A stretch of 64,000 bases of DNA. Source: Bradyrhizobium sp. Ce-3 (GTDB lineage: Bacteria; Pseudomonadota; Alphaproteobacteria; Rhizobiales; Xanthobacteraceae). Below the pieces are notes generated by a model. That model was given only the letters and a program-made list of their open reading frames with translations. It had not been told where the DNA came from and did no database searches. The stretch covers positions 434,001 through 498,000 of the forward strand of contig NZ_BQUV01000001.1 of the NCBI RefSeq assembly GCF_022835695.1, written 5' to 3'. Positions 1 to 7,983 of the stretch are shown here, piece after piece; the stretch's first letter is position 1; every line of letters begins with the position of its first letter. A program made the position numbers and the translations under genes.

Positions 1-1117
1 CATGCAGCACCGCCATCGCCTGTGCCGTGTTGAGGTCGTCGTAGAGGGCCTCGACCACGGCCTGCGACGGCGCACCGGGCTCGGCATCGGCCGCAACCGC
101 ATACCAGTCGTCAAGCGTCCTTGCGGCCTCCTCCGCACTCTTCAGCGTCCAGTCGAGCGGCGAACGGTAATGCGTCCGCAGCATGCTGAGCCGCAGCACC
201 TCACCCGGCCAATCGGCCAGGAGATCGCGGATCGTGAAGAAGTTGCCGAGCGACTTCGACATCTTCTCGCTTTCGATCTGCAGGAAGCCGTTGTGCATCC
301 AGACATTGGCCATGCGGTCGGTGTGGAACGCGCAGCAGGTCTGCGCGAGCTCGTTCTCATGGTGCGGAAACACCAGGTCGATGCCGCCGCCATGGATGTC
401 GAACTTCTCGCCGAGATGCTTCCAGGCCATCGCCGAGCACTCGATGTGCCAGCCGGGCCGCCCCTCGACCGCAATGCCTGATGGCGAAGGCCATGACGGC
501 TCGCCCGGCTTCGACGGCTTCCACAGCACGAAGTCGGTGTTGTCGCGCTTGTAGGGCGCGACATCGACGCGGGCGCCCGCGATCATCTCGTCGAGCGAGC
601 GCTTCGACAGCGCGCCGTAGCGCGGCAGCACCGAATTGGCCGCATTCATCGCCTGCGGCGAGAACAGCACGTGATCCTCGGCGACATAGGCAAAGCCGCC
701 GGCGACCAGTCTCTCGATGATCGCACGCATCTCCGGGATGTGCTCGGTCGCACGCGGCTGTACGGTCGGGGCTAAGCAGCCCAGCGCCGAGACGTCGTCC
801 TGATACTGCTGATAGGTCAGTTCGGTGACCTTGCGGATCGCCTCGTTCAACGGCATGCCGGGATAGTCCCGCGCGGCGCGGACGTTGATCTTGTCGTCGA
901 CGTCGGTGATGTTGCGAACGTACTTCACGTGGTCGGCGCCATAGCGATGGCGCAGCACGCGGAACAGCACGTCGAAAACGATCGCTGCGCGGCCGTTGCC
1001 GATATGGGCGAAGTCATAGACCGTCGGTCCGCAGGCATACATGCCGACGTTGTTGGGATCGAGCGGCACGAACGGCCGCTTCTCCCGGGTCAGCGTATCG
1101 TAGAGGCGCAAATCCAT
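1..1117 (-). CDS. cysS: Cysteinyl-tRNA synthetase (partial, C-terminus outside window)
   Basis: Class I aminoacyl-tRNA synthetase that charges tRNA-Cys with cysteine in the cytoplasm. From the ATG at 1117 the frame stays open for 372 codons to the window edge. The CGPTVYD zinc/substrate motif is at residue 29, the HIGN version of HIGH at 38-41, and a KMSKSLGNF motif lies further on, so both halves of the Rossmann active site are present; only the C-terminal part is missing (family about 460-490 residues). A 16-codon Cys-containing leader ORF lies 75 bases upstream on the same strand and may control it. Identification is secure. Confidence 0.97.
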   Translation of the reverse strand, partial: MDLRLYDTLTREKRPFVPLDPNNVGMYACGPTVYDFAHIGNGRAAIVFDVLFRVLRHRYGADHVKYVRNITDVDDKINVRAARDYPGMPLNEAIRKVTELTYQQYQDDVSALGCLAPTVQPRATEHIPEMRAIIERLVAGGFAYVAEDHVLFSPQAMNAANSVLPRYGALSKRSLDEMIAGARVDVAPYKRDNTDFVLWKPSKPGEPSWPSPSGIAVEGRPGWHIECSAMAWKHLGEKFDIHGGGIDLVFPHHENELAQTCCAFHTDRMANVWMHNGFLQIESEKMSKSLGNFFTIRDLLADWPGEVLRLSMLRTHYRSPLDWTLKSAEEAARTLDDWYAVAADAEPGAPSQAVVEALYDDLNTAQAMAVLH

Positions 1118-1166
1118 GGAAACCGTTCCCTTGCGGCCGGGCGGTCCAATGCTCTCAGGTGTTGAG

Positions 1167-1198
1167 AAAAGACGGCCTCAGCCAGCGAATCGCTAGCT
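1167..1198 (-). promoter_or_regulatory. Hairpin overlapping leader stop codon, possible cysS attenuator
   Basis: Bases 1198-1180 on the minus strand form AGCUAGCG-AUU-CGCUGGCU, an 8-bp stem with one G-U pair. The leader stop codon lies in its 5' arm. Nine bases later comes a TTTT run (1170-1167). A ribosome at the stop codon would mask the 5' arm, whereas one held at the Cys codons would leave it mostly free. The U-run is too distant for a textbook terminator, so the direction of control is uncertain. Confidence 0.35.
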
Positions 1199-1243
1199 CA
1201 TAATCTCGCGGCAAATGCTGCAGATGGCGAGGTGGCCGTTCAT
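1193..1243 (-). CDS. 16-residue Cys-codon leader peptide upstream of cysS (candidate)
   Basis: Short ORF reading MNGHLAICSICREIMS. A perfect AGGAGG Shine-Dalgarno (1248-1253) sits 4 bases before the ATG, one of the strongest ribosome binding sites in the window. Two TGC cysteine codons occur at positions 8 and 11, and the next gene downstream is cysteinyl-tRNA synthetase. The TAG stop lies inside an 8-bp hairpin (1180-1198). The arrangement resembles amino-acid leader peptides, but the ORF could also be a small functional CxxC protein. Family membership is not recognised; the regulatory role is inferred. Confidence 0.5.
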   Translation of the reverse strand: MNGHLAICSICREIMS

Positions 1244-1261
1244 GGTTCCTCCTGTCTCACG

Positions 1262-1284
1262 GCCCCTTTATCGCGTCAAGGGGC
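1262..1284. other. 7-bp inverted repeat upstream of the cysS leader
   Basis: GCCCCTT (1262-1268) pairs with AAGGGGC (1278-1284) across a 9-base loop. On the plus strand it is followed by GTTTT like a terminator, but no plus-strand gene ends here. On the minus strand it lies just upstream of the leader ribosome binding site and may be part of the cysS 5' UTR or promoter. Confidence 0.4.
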
Positions 1285-1409
1285 TGTTTTCAGGCGTTTT
1301 GCAACCCACTTCGCACCGAAATCACGGCAACGCCCTCATGGTTAATCATTATTAACGATTTGGGCGTACGGGAGGGCCAGCGGATTCCCCGCCATTTCAC
1401 CGGTGCACC

Positions 1410-1733
1410 ATGCGGCCCATTTCAGCATTGATTGCCTGCACGCTTTTCGTTGTCCCGTCCTTGCTTGCCCCCTCTGCCGCGCTGGCCGACAGCCGCGTCT
1501 TCATCGTCGCCAACCAGGCCGACGGCTACGGCATCGACCAGTGCCTGGCCCGCGGCGACCGCTGCGGCGCCTCCGCCGCCCGGGCCTACTGCCAGTCACG
1601 GGATTTTGCGCAGGCCACCAATTACCGCCGCGTCGATCCCGACGAGATCACCGGCGCGGTTCCGCACGCTGCGAACGAGACATGCAGCGGCCACGCTTGC
1701 GGCGAATACGTCGCCATCACCTGCCAGCGCTAG
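1410..1733 (+). CDS. Small secreted protein with six cysteines, unknown function
   Basis: A 107-residue protein starting at ATG 1410. Residues 1-26 are a clear Sec signal peptide (hydrophobic core ending in a SAALA-type cleavage site). The mature part of about 80 residues has six cysteines in two clusters (QC, RC, YC near the middle; TC, AC, TC at the end), suggesting up to three disulfide bonds in the periplasm or outside the cell. It stands alone, divergent from the cysS leader and upstream of the DUF2865 gene. No family was recognised. Confidence 0.75.
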   Translation: MRPISALIACTLFVVPSLLAPSAALADSRVFIVANQADGYGIDQCLARGDRCGASAARAYCQSRDFAQATNYRRVDPDEITGAVPHAANETCSGHACGEYVAITCQR

Positions 1734-1890
1734 GCCAAGCCGCTGGATAACCGGGGTTATTGCCACACCGGCGCCCCGGAAACGACGTGACGCTGCCCCG
1801 AGAAACGGCTATTGCAGGCGACCCTTGCGGGTGACCCTGGCCGCGCGCCTTGGCGTTGATCGCCGCGCGGCGTCGTTCTAATGGCCGGAT

Positions 1891-3051
1891 ATGCCCAATA
1901 GCTCCCATTCTCGCTTCTCCCGCTGGTTCCTGACTTGCGCTCTGCTGGGCGGAATAGCCCTGCCCGCCGTGGCGCAGGTGCCACCGGGCCCGCCTGGCCC
2001 GGCTCCGCAAGGCGCGCCGCAGCCCAATCCGCAGGCCAATCCGATGTGCGGCCGGCTCGAGGGCCAGCTGGCGGCGATCGATCGGGGCGGCGGCGACCCG
2101 GCCAAGGACGAGCAGATCCGCCGCTATCAGGATGCGGCGACGAGGCAGCAGGGCGAGCTCGATCGGGTCACCGCTCAGGCGCGGCGGATGGGCTGCGACA
2201 GCTCAGGGTTCTTGTCGCTCTTTAATAACAACTCGGCGCAGTGCGGTCCGGTCAACAACCAGATCCAGCAGATGCGCGCCAATCTCGACCAGATGACCGG
2301 CAATCTCGAGCGGCTGCGCACCGGCGGGCTCGGCGGCGCCGACCGCGAGAACCAGCGCCGCTCGGTGCTGACCGCGCTGGCGCAGAACAATTGCGGCCCG
2401 CAATACGCCGCAGCCGCCGCGCGCGGCCCTGGCAACTTCCTCGAGAACCTGTTCGGCGGCGGCGGTGGCGGCAATCCCAACAATCCGCTGCCCCCGCCCG
2501 ACGCGCAATATGGCGCGCAGTCCGGTACCTTCCGCACCGTCTGCGTCCGCACCTGCGACGGCGCCTACTTCCCGATCTCGTTCGCGACCAGCCAGGCGCG
2601 CTTCGCCGCCGACGAGCAGGTCTGCAAGGCGCAGTGCCCGGCCGCGGAGGCCAGCCTGTTCACCTATCGGAATCCCGGCGAAGACATCAACCAGGCGGTC
2701 TCGATCAGCGGCCAGTCCTACTCGTCGCTGCCGAACGCCTTCAAGTACCGCACCGAGTTCAACCCGTCCTGCTCCTGCAAGGCGGCGGGCCAGAGCTGGG
2801 CCGAGGCGCTGAAGGCGGTCGACGACCAGGCCTCCGCCGCGCAGCAGGGCGACATCATCGTCACCGAGGAGAGCGCGCGGAAGATGCAGCAGCGCGCCCA
2901 GACCAAGGCCGCTGCCGGCAAGAAGGGTGCGCCCGCAGCGGCAGCTCAGCCGCAGCAACCTGCGGCCGCCGACGCCACCGCGCCGGCCGCGCCGTCGAGC
3001 GACGGCCAGATCCGCACGGTCGGCCCGACCTTCATCCCGAAGAAGCAGTAA
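1891..3051 (+). CDS. DUF2865 domain-containing exported protein
   Basis: A 386-residue protein with a signal peptide (cleavage after PAVAQ) and a Pro/Gly-rich linker. A charged helical stretch (about 50-160) carries QIQQMRANLDQM-like coiled-coil character. A Gly-rich patch follows, and then a cysteine-rich DUF2865 core at about 210-310 (VCVRTCDGAYFPISF, CKAQCP, CSCKAAG). The tail is Ala/Pro/Gln-rich low complexity. DUF2865 is a family of unknown role found mainly in Rhizobiales. It is exported to the periplasm or envelope. It ends three bases before the convergent nadE stop codon. Confidence 0.85.
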   Translation: MPNSSHSRFSRWFLTCALLGGIALPAVAQVPPGPPGPAPQGAPQPNPQANPMCGRLEGQLAAIDRGGGDPAKDEQIRRYQDAATRQQGELDRVTAQARRMGCDSSGFLSLFNNNSAQCGPVNNQIQQMRANLDQMTGNLERLRTGGLGGADRENQRRSVLTALAQNNCGPQYAAAAARGPGNFLENLFGGGGGGNPNNPLPPPDAQYGAQSGTFRTVCVRTCDGAYFPISFATSQARFAADEQVCKAQCPAAEASLFTYRNPGEDINQAVSISGQSYSSLPNAFKYRTEFNPSCSCKAAGQSWAEALKAVDDQASAAQQGDIIVTEESARKMQQRAQTKAAAGKKGAPAAAAQPQQPAAADATAPAAPSSDGQIRTVGPTFIPKKQ

Positions 3052-3054
3052 GGC

Positions 3055-4806
3055 TCAGCCCTCGAACGCTTCCGCCGACGCGCGCGAGGTGCGCGTCACC
3101 AGCGTCTCGTCGGGCTCCGGCAACGCCTTGCCGAAATCACGGAAGCGGTTGGTGATGGGATAGCGGCGGTCGCGGCCGAAATTCTTCCGCGTCACCTTCA
3201 CGCCCGGCGCAGCCTGCCGCCGCTTGTACTCGGCGACGTTGAGCAGGCGATCGACGCGGGTCACGACATCGCGGTCGAAGCCGGCTTCGATGATGGTCGC
3301 AAGCGGCTCCTCGCGCTCGACCAGCCGCTCCAGGATCGCGTCCAGCACCTCGTAGGGCGGCAGCGAATCCTGGTCGGTCTGGTTCTCGCGCAATTCCGCG
3401 GTCGGCGGCCGGATGATGATGTTGACCGGGATCACCTCGCCCGACGGCCCGAGCGCGCCATCCGGCTTCCATTCATTGCGCAGGCTCGACAGGCGGAACA
3501 CCTCGGTCTTGTAGATGTCCTTGATCGGGTTGAAGCCGCCGTTCATGTCGCCGTACAGCGTGGCGTAGCCGACCGACATCTCCGACTTGTTGCCCGTGGT
3601 CACCACCATGGCGCCGGTCTTGTTGGAGATCGCCATCAACAGCGTGCCGCGGGCGCGCGCCTGCAAATTCTCCTCGGTGATGTCGCGCTCCATGCCCGCG
3701 AACACCGGCGCCAGGATCTTCTCGAACCCGTTGACAGCGTCGGCGATCGGCAGGATTTCGTAACGAATGCCGAGCGCGGCGGCGAGCTTGGCGGCATCGT
3801 CGAGCGACACCTGCGCGGTGTAGCGGAACGGCAGCATCACGCCGCGCACCTTGTCGGCGCCGAGCGCATCGACTGCGATGGCCGCGCACAGCGCCGAATC
3901 GATGCCGCCGGAGACACCGAGCAACACGCCGGGAAAACCGGTCTTGCGGACGTAATCGCGCAGGCCGAGCACGCAGGCGGCGTAATCGGCCTTGTCGCCC
4001 TCGAGCTGCGGCGCGATCGGGCCGTTGCAGCGCCAGCCGTCCGGCGTCTTGCGCCAGACGAGCGTCGTGATGTTCTCCTCGAACGCCGGCAGCTGCGCCG
4101 CGACCGAGAGATCGGCATTGAGCGCGAACGAGGCACCGTCGAAGATCAGCTCGTCCTGGCCGCCGACCTCGTTGAGATAGACCAGCGGCAGCCCGCTCTC
4201 GGTGACGCGCGCCACCACGATCGACAGCCGGAGATCGGCCTTGTCGCGGGCATAGGGCGAGCCGTTCGGCACGATCAGGATCTCGGCGCCGGTCTCGGCC
4301 AGACACTCGACGACGTTCTCGTATTCCTCGGATTCTTCGAGCCAGATGTCCTCGCAGATCGGCACGCCGATGCGCACGCCGCGCACCGTCACCGGACCTG
4401 AGGCCGGGCCGCGTGCGAACAGCCGCTTCTCGTCGAACACGCCGTAATTCGGCAGATTGGCCTTGAAGCGCAGCGCGGCGATGCGCCCGCCGTCGAGCAG
4501 CGCGCAGGCGTTATAGAGCTTGCCGTCCTCCACCCAGGGCGTCCCGATCAGAACAGCCGGGCCGCCATCGCTGGTCTCGCGCGCCAGTTCCTCGATCGCG
4601 GCGCGGCAGGCCGACTGGAACGCCGGCTTGAGCACCAGATCCTCCGGCGGATAGCCGGCGATGAACAGTTCCGACAGCACCACCAAGTCGGCGCCGTCGG
4701 CCTTGGCCTTCTCGCGCGCAGCGCGCGCTTTCGCGGCGTTGCCGGTGACGTCACCGACCGTCGGATTGAGTTGCGCCAGGGTGATCTTGATCTGTTGTTC
4801 GCTCAT
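3055..4806 (-). CDS. nadE: Glutamine-dependent NAD+ synthetase
   Basis: Converts deamido-NAD+ to NAD+ with ATP and glutamine, the last step of NAD biosynthesis. The start is placed at ATG 4806 (MSEQQIKITLAQLNP), giving 583 residues, the usual length for the two-domain enzyme. The N-terminal nitrilase-type glutaminase carries Glu46 in LSELFIAGYPPEDL, a Lys in FKANLPNYGVFDEKR and the nucleophile Cys in PICEDIW. The C-terminal synthetase has the P-loop GVSGGIDSALC and the GNKSEMSVGYATLYGD signature. It converges tail to tail with the DUF2865 gene. Confidence 0.96.
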   Translation of the reverse strand: MSEQQIKITLAQLNPTVGDVTGNAAKARAAREKAKADGADLVVLSELFIAGYPPEDLVLKPAFQSACRAAIEELARETSDGGPAVLIGTPWVEDGKLYNACALLDGGRIAALRFKANLPNYGVFDEKRLFARGPASGPVTVRGVRIGVPICEDIWLEESEEYENVVECLAETGAEILIVPNGSPYARDKADLRLSIVVARVTESGLPLVYLNEVGGQDELIFDGASFALNADLSVAAQLPAFEENITTLVWRKTPDGWRCNGPIAPQLEGDKADYAACVLGLRDYVRKTGFPGVLLGVSGGIDSALCAAIAVDALGADKVRGVMLPFRYTAQVSLDDAAKLAAALGIRYEILPIADAVNGFEKILAPVFAGMERDITEENLQARARGTLLMAISNKTGAMVVTTGNKSEMSVGYATLYGDMNGGFNPIKDIYKTEVFRLSSLRNEWKPDGALGPSGEVIPVNIIIRPPTAELRENQTDQDSLPPYEVLDAILERLVEREEPLATIIEAGFDRDVVTRVDRLLNVAEYKRRQAAPGVKVTRKNFGRDRRYPITNRFRDFGKALPEPDETLVTRTSRASAEAFEG

Positions 4807-4856
4807 ATCTTTATGTTGTCCCGCACAAGGGCAAACTTCAATGGTCGTCCGGTCAT

Positions 4857-4879
4857 GGTGCGATTGCAGAAATCGCACC
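4857..4879 (-). terminator. Hairpin after the FAD oxidoreductase gene
   Basis: GGTGCGATT (4857-4865) and AATCGCACC (4871-4879) form a perfect 9-bp stem with a 5-base loop. It lies 18 bases beyond the oxidoreductase stop codon and before nadE. It has no strong U-run, so it may be a transcript-stabilising hairpin rather than an intrinsic terminator. Confidence 0.45.
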
Positions 4880-4896
4880 GGGATGACAGGCGCCGG

Positions 4897-6042
4897 TCAG
4901 GGCGCGAGCTCCGCCCTCGCCTCGCCGAGCAGCGCCATGCCGCCCAACCGGCCGAGTTCGTCCGAACATTTCGCGCTCTTGCCATAGCAGCCGAATGCGA
5001 CCGTGACCCGTTCGGACAACGGTCCGATCGAGGGCAAGCCGGTGTCGCCGAAGGTGGTCATGCAGGGCACGACGCGGCGTTGCTCGAATGCGAGGTCGCG
5101 AATGCGGTCGAGGATCTGGGTTTGCAGCCGATCGGCCACGGCAACCGATCCGCCCGACCGGAACCAGTCCTTGATGTCAGCCTCGCTCTCGAGCCGGAGA
5201 TCTGTGGGATCACCGCCGAGCTTCAACCAGCTCTGGCCGTCCGGATACGGGACCGGCGGCAGGATATAGGGATTGTCGCCCTTGGGCCCGAGACAGCGCA
5301 TCGACGGCATGCCGGCAAGGCGCTGCACTTCCGCCGCGCCGAGCCGAAACAGCGCCACGGTACGGCCATAGACCGTGAATCCAAGGGATCGGCCGAGCAG
5401 CGATTGGGTGTGCCCGCCTGCCGCAACCAGCACGCGATCGGCCTCGACGCTGCCCGATCGGGTCCGGATCGTCACACCGGAGCCGCTCTCGGAAATCCCG
5501 AGCGCCGGCTCGCCGATGATCCGGGCCCCGGCGCGCTCCGCCGCGATGGTCTGCGCCCGCACCAGGCGGCGCGGAGAGATGTATCCGGCATTGCGCGGCT
5601 CGAAATAGCCGAGCATTCCCGATGTCGATTTCAGGAACGGAAACCGCTCCGCGAGCCCCGCGTCCTGATAGGCCTCACAATTGATCCCGTCCGCGGCGCA
5701 GACTGTGCCGACCGAGGCGACATCGGTGGTCTCGCGGTCACCGACGTGGAGCGCACCGGCTTCGCGGTAGAATTCGACACCGCTTTCCGCCGTGATCTCG
5801 CCGTAGCGCGCAATCGCCGCGCGGTTCATCTGTCGCCAGAAGGCTTGCGGATCGTAGCTCCGCGTGATGCGCCCCTCGTCATAGTGGCTGCCGAACACGC
5901 CGTCATGGCGCGCAAAGTCGGCCGGCTCATCGGGCCCGATCAGCGCGACGTCATGGCCCATCTTGCTCAAATGGCGCGCGGCCGCCGACCCGATCAGGCC
6001 GCGTCCGACCACCGCAAGCCTGATCGGCCCGCTGGCATTCAT
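4897..6042 (-). CDS. FAD-dependent oxidoreductase, DAO/sarcosine-oxidase-like
   Basis: A 381-residue flavoprotein. The N-terminus carries the dinucleotide-binding fold VVGRGLIGSAAARHL and a second FAD contact region, VLVAAGGHTQSLLG. The overall layout matches monomeric sarcosine oxidase / N-methyltryptophan oxidase relatives of the D-amino-acid-oxidase superfamily, which oxidise C-N bonds of amines or N-methyl amino acids. The substrate cannot be inferred. Its ATG overlaps the last 4 bases of dgkA (6039-6042), so the two are co-translated, although no functional link is evident. Confidence 0.8.
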   Translation of the reverse strand: MNASGPIRLAVVGRGLIGSAAARHLSKMGHDVALIGPDEPADFARHDGVFGSHYDEGRITRSYDPQAFWRQMNRAAIARYGEITAESGVEFYREAGALHVGDRETTDVASVGTVCAADGINCEAYQDAGLAERFPFLKSTSGMLGYFEPRNAGYISPRRLVRAQTIAAERAGARIIGEPALGISESGSGVTIRTRSGSVEADRVLVAAGGHTQSLLGRSLGFTVYGRTVALFRLGAAEVQRLAGMPSMRCLGPKGDNPYILPPVPYPDGQSWLKLGGDPTDLRLESEADIKDWFRSGGSVAVADRLQTQILDRIRDLAFEQRRVVPCMTTFGDTGLPSIGPLSERVTVAFGCYGKSAKCSDELGRLGGMALLGEARAELAP

Positions 6043-6398
6043 GGTGAAAAGGCGCCCATCCGCTCGGCGAGCGCGAACAGCCAGAACAGCCCGGCCATCA
6101 CGAGTGCGACGCCGACGGCGGCCGAGCCCATGTCCTTGACCCGTCCGATCTGCGGATCGTGATCCATGGTCAGGCGGTCGGCGAGCTTCTCGATCGCAGT
6201 GTTGAGCAGCTCGATCACCAGCACCAGCACCACGGTCGCGACCAGCTCGACCCGGCGCATCACCGTGGCGCCGACCAGCCAGGCCAGCGGCAGCGACAGC
6301 ACCAGCGCCACGACCTCCTCGCGAATCGCCTGCTCCGAGCGAATGGCGAACGCCAGCCCGTTGCGCGAGTTGATGGTGGCTCGCCAGAACCTCAGCAA
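6039..6398 (-). CDS. dgkA: Diacylglycerol kinase
   Basis: Small integral membrane kinase (119 residues) phosphorylating diacylglycerol to phosphatidic acid for lipid recycling. It shows the N-terminal amphipathic helix region (RATINSRNGLAFAIRSEQAIREE), three membrane segments and the conserved ELLNTAIEKLADR catalytic motif. The best start is TTG at 6398, which has a GAGGG site about 7 bases upstream; no in-frame ATG keeps the N-terminal helix. The ribosome binding site lies in a short tandem repeat (6397-6439). It overlaps the downstream oxidoreductase by 4 bases. Confidence 0.93.
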   Translation of the reverse strand: MLRFWRATINSRNGLAFAIRSEQAIREEVVALVLSLPLAWLVGATVMRRVELVATVVLVLVIELLNTAIEKLADRLTMDHDPQIGRVKDMGSAAVGVALVMAGLFWLFALAERMGAFSP

Positions 6399-6439
6399 GT
6401 CACTGCCCTCAAGTCGCTTGCCCCAAAGTCACCTGCCCC
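6397..6439. repeat. Three imperfect 14-15 bp tandem repeats
   Basis: Units aagtcactgccctc (6397-6410), aagtcgcttgcccc (6411-6424) and aaagtcacctgcccc (6425-6439) fill the whole gap between the DAHP synthase stop and the dgkA start. On the minus strand the last unit supplies the dgkA ribosome binding site and TTG start, so copy-number change could alter dgkA translation. Confidence 0.6.
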
Positions 6440-6442
6440 AAC

Positions 6443-7831
6443 TCACAATCCCGCAGCGGCCGGCATCGGTTTGACCTTGCCCGCGCGCTCCTGCTTCAAC
6501 AGCTCGGCGATCAGAAAGGCCATGTCGATCGACTGTTCGGCATTGAGACGGGGATCGCAGACCGTATGGTAGCGGTCGTTGAGATCCTCATCGGTGATGG
6601 CGCGCGCGCCGCCGATGCATTCGGTGACGTCCTGCCCGGTCATCTCCAGATGCACGCCGCCGGCATGCGTGCCTTCGGCGGCATGGATCTGGAAGAACGA
6701 CTTCACCTCCGCCAGCACGCGGTCGAACGGCCGCGTCTTGTAGCCTGACGTCGAGGTGATGGTGTTGCCGTGCATCGGATCGCACGACCACACCACTTTG
6801 CGCCCTTCCCGCTGCACCGCGCGGATCAGGCCCGGCAGATGATCGCCGACCTTGTCGGCGCCGAAGCGGTTGATCAGGGTCAGGCGGCCCGGCTCGTTGT
6901 CGGGGCTGAGCACGTCGATCAGCTTCAGCAATTCGTCCGGCTTCAGCGACGGGCCGCATTTCAGGCCGATCGGGTTCTTGATGCCGCGGAAATATTCGAC
7001 ATGGCCGTGATCGAGCTGACGGGTGCGGTCGCCGATCCAGATCATGTGGCCGGAGGTCGCGTACCAGTCGCCGGTCGTCGAATCGACCCGCGTCATCGCC
7101 TGCTCGTAGCCGAGCAGCAGCGCCTCATGGCTGGTGTAGAAATCGGTGGCGCGCAGCTCCGGATGGCTTTCGAGATCGAGGCCGCAGGCGCGCATGAAGT
7201 TCAGCGCATCCGAGATCCGGTCGGCCAGCTCCTTGTAGCGGCGGGACTGCGGCGAATCCTTCAGGAAGCCGAGCATCCACTGATGCACGCTGCCGAGATT
7301 GGCGAAGCCGCCGGTGGCGAAGGCGCGCAGCAGGTTCAGCGTCGCGGCGGATTGGCGATAGGCCATCAGCTGGCGCTGCGGATCGGGAATCCGCGCTTCC
7401 GGCGTGAAGGCGATGTCGTTGACGATGTCGCCGCGATAGCTCGGCAGCTCGACGTCGCCCTGCTTCTCGGTCGGCGACGAGCGCGGCTTGGCGAATTGCC
7501 CGGCGATGCGGCCGACCTTCACCACCGGCAGCGCGCCGGCATAGGTCATGACCACGGCCATCTGCAGCAGGACGCGGAAGAAGTCGCGGATGTTGTTGGC
7601 GCCGTGCTCGGCGAAGCTCTCGGCGCAGTCGCCGCCCTGCAGCAGGAACGCCTCGCCGTCGGCGACCCGCCCCAGCGCCTTCTTCAGGCTGCGCGCCTCG
7701 CCCGCGAACACCAGCGGTGGAAAGGTCGCGAGCTGGGCCTCGACATCGGCCAATGCCTTGGCATCGGGATAATCGGGCACCTGCAGCACCTTCTTGGCGC
7801 GCCAGCTATCGGGTGTCCACCGCTCGGACAT
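6443..7831 (-). CDS. aroG: 3-deoxy-7-phosphoheptulonate synthase, class II
   Basis: First enzyme of the shikimate pathway: condenses PEP and erythrose-4-phosphate to DAHP. It is 462 residues long and of the plant/mycobacterial (class II) type. Signatures are [20 protein letters not shown] at the N-terminus, GGDCAESF with the metal-binding Cys, and [48 protein letters not shown] and [21 protein letters not shown]. It starts at ATG 7831. Immediately upstream are a short Tyr/Phe-codon leader and an intrinsic terminator (7849-7896), so transcription is probably attenuated in response to aromatic amino acids. Confidence 0.96.
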   Translation of the reverse strand: MSERWTPDSWRAKKVLQVPDYPDAKALADVEAQLATFPPLVFAGEARSLKKALGRVADGEAFLLQGGDCAESFAEHGANNIRDFFRVLLQMAVVMTYAGALPVVKVGRIAGQFAKPRSSPTEKQGDVELPSYRGDIVNDIAFTPEARIPDPQRQLMAYRQSAATLNLLRAFATGGFANLGSVHQWMLGFLKDSPQSRRYKELADRISDALNFMRACGLDLESHPELRATDFYTSHEALLLGYEQAMTRVDSTTGDWYATSGHMIWIGDRTRQLDHGHVEYFRGIKNPIGLKCGPSLKPDELLKLIDVLSPDNEPGRLTLINRFGADKVGDHLPGLIRAVQREGRKVVWSCDPMHGNTITSTSGYKTRPFDRVLAEVKSFFQIHAAEGTHAGGVHLEMTGQDVTECIGGARAITDEDLNDRYHTVCDPRLNAEQSIDMAFLIAELLKQERAGKVKPMPAAAGL

Positions 7832-7848
7832 GAGGTCAACTCCTGAGC

Positions 7849-7870
7849 AAAAACCGCGACTTAATCGCGG
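7849..7870 (-). terminator. Intrinsic terminator in the aroG leader (attenuator)
   Basis: On the minus strand CCGCGA (7870-7865), loop TTAAG and TCGCGG (7859-7854) are followed directly by TTTTT (7853-7849), a textbook rho-independent terminator only 18 bases before the DAHP synthase ATG. Its 5' arm overlaps the last codons of the leader ORF and its loop holds the leader stop codon. An alternative pairing of CGGGC (7886-7882) with GCCCG (7872-7868) would exclude it. Confidence 0.7.
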
Positions 7871-7896
7871 GCATAGCGAAAGCCCGGCTTATACAC
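7861..7896 (-). CDS. 11-residue Tyr/Phe/Tyr leader peptide of DAHP synthase (candidate)
   Basis: GTG-initiated ORF reading [11 protein letters not shown] (first residue fMet), stop TAA at 7861-7863 inside the terminator loop. Three of eleven codons are aromatic (TAT, TTT, TAT). A GGAG lies 11 bases before the GTG, close to the predicted transcript 5' end. A ribosome held at the Phe or second Tyr codon would cover the 5' arm of the terminator and allow read-through into DAHP synthase, the logic expected of aromatic end-product control. The frame is also open further upstream to an ATG at 7968, so the start is not certain. Confidence 0.5.
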   Translation of the reverse strand: MYKPGFRYARD

Positions 7897-7911
7897 AGGG
7901 CGCCGCGCTCC

Positions 7912-7940
7912 CGCTAGAAGGATTCCCGCTGTTTGGTCAA
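7912..7940 (-). promoter_or_regulatory. Candidate sigma-70 promoter for the aroG leader
   Basis: TTGACC (7940-7935) and CTAGCG (7917-7912) are separated by exactly 17 bases on the minus strand. This places the start of transcription about 10-15 bases before the leader GTG. The -35 box is good and the -10 box is weak. It also overlaps the region from which the divergent hydrolase gene must be transcribed. Confidence 0.4.
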
Positions 7941-7983
7941 CCCCTTGCAGGGAAATCCGAATTCGCATTTGGTAGAGCATAGC

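Noticed and set aside
1262-1290. Plus-strand intrinsic terminator (stem followed by GTTTT)
   Set aside because: No plus-strand gene ends upstream of it, as cysS and its leader run on the minus strand; kept only as an inverted repeat.
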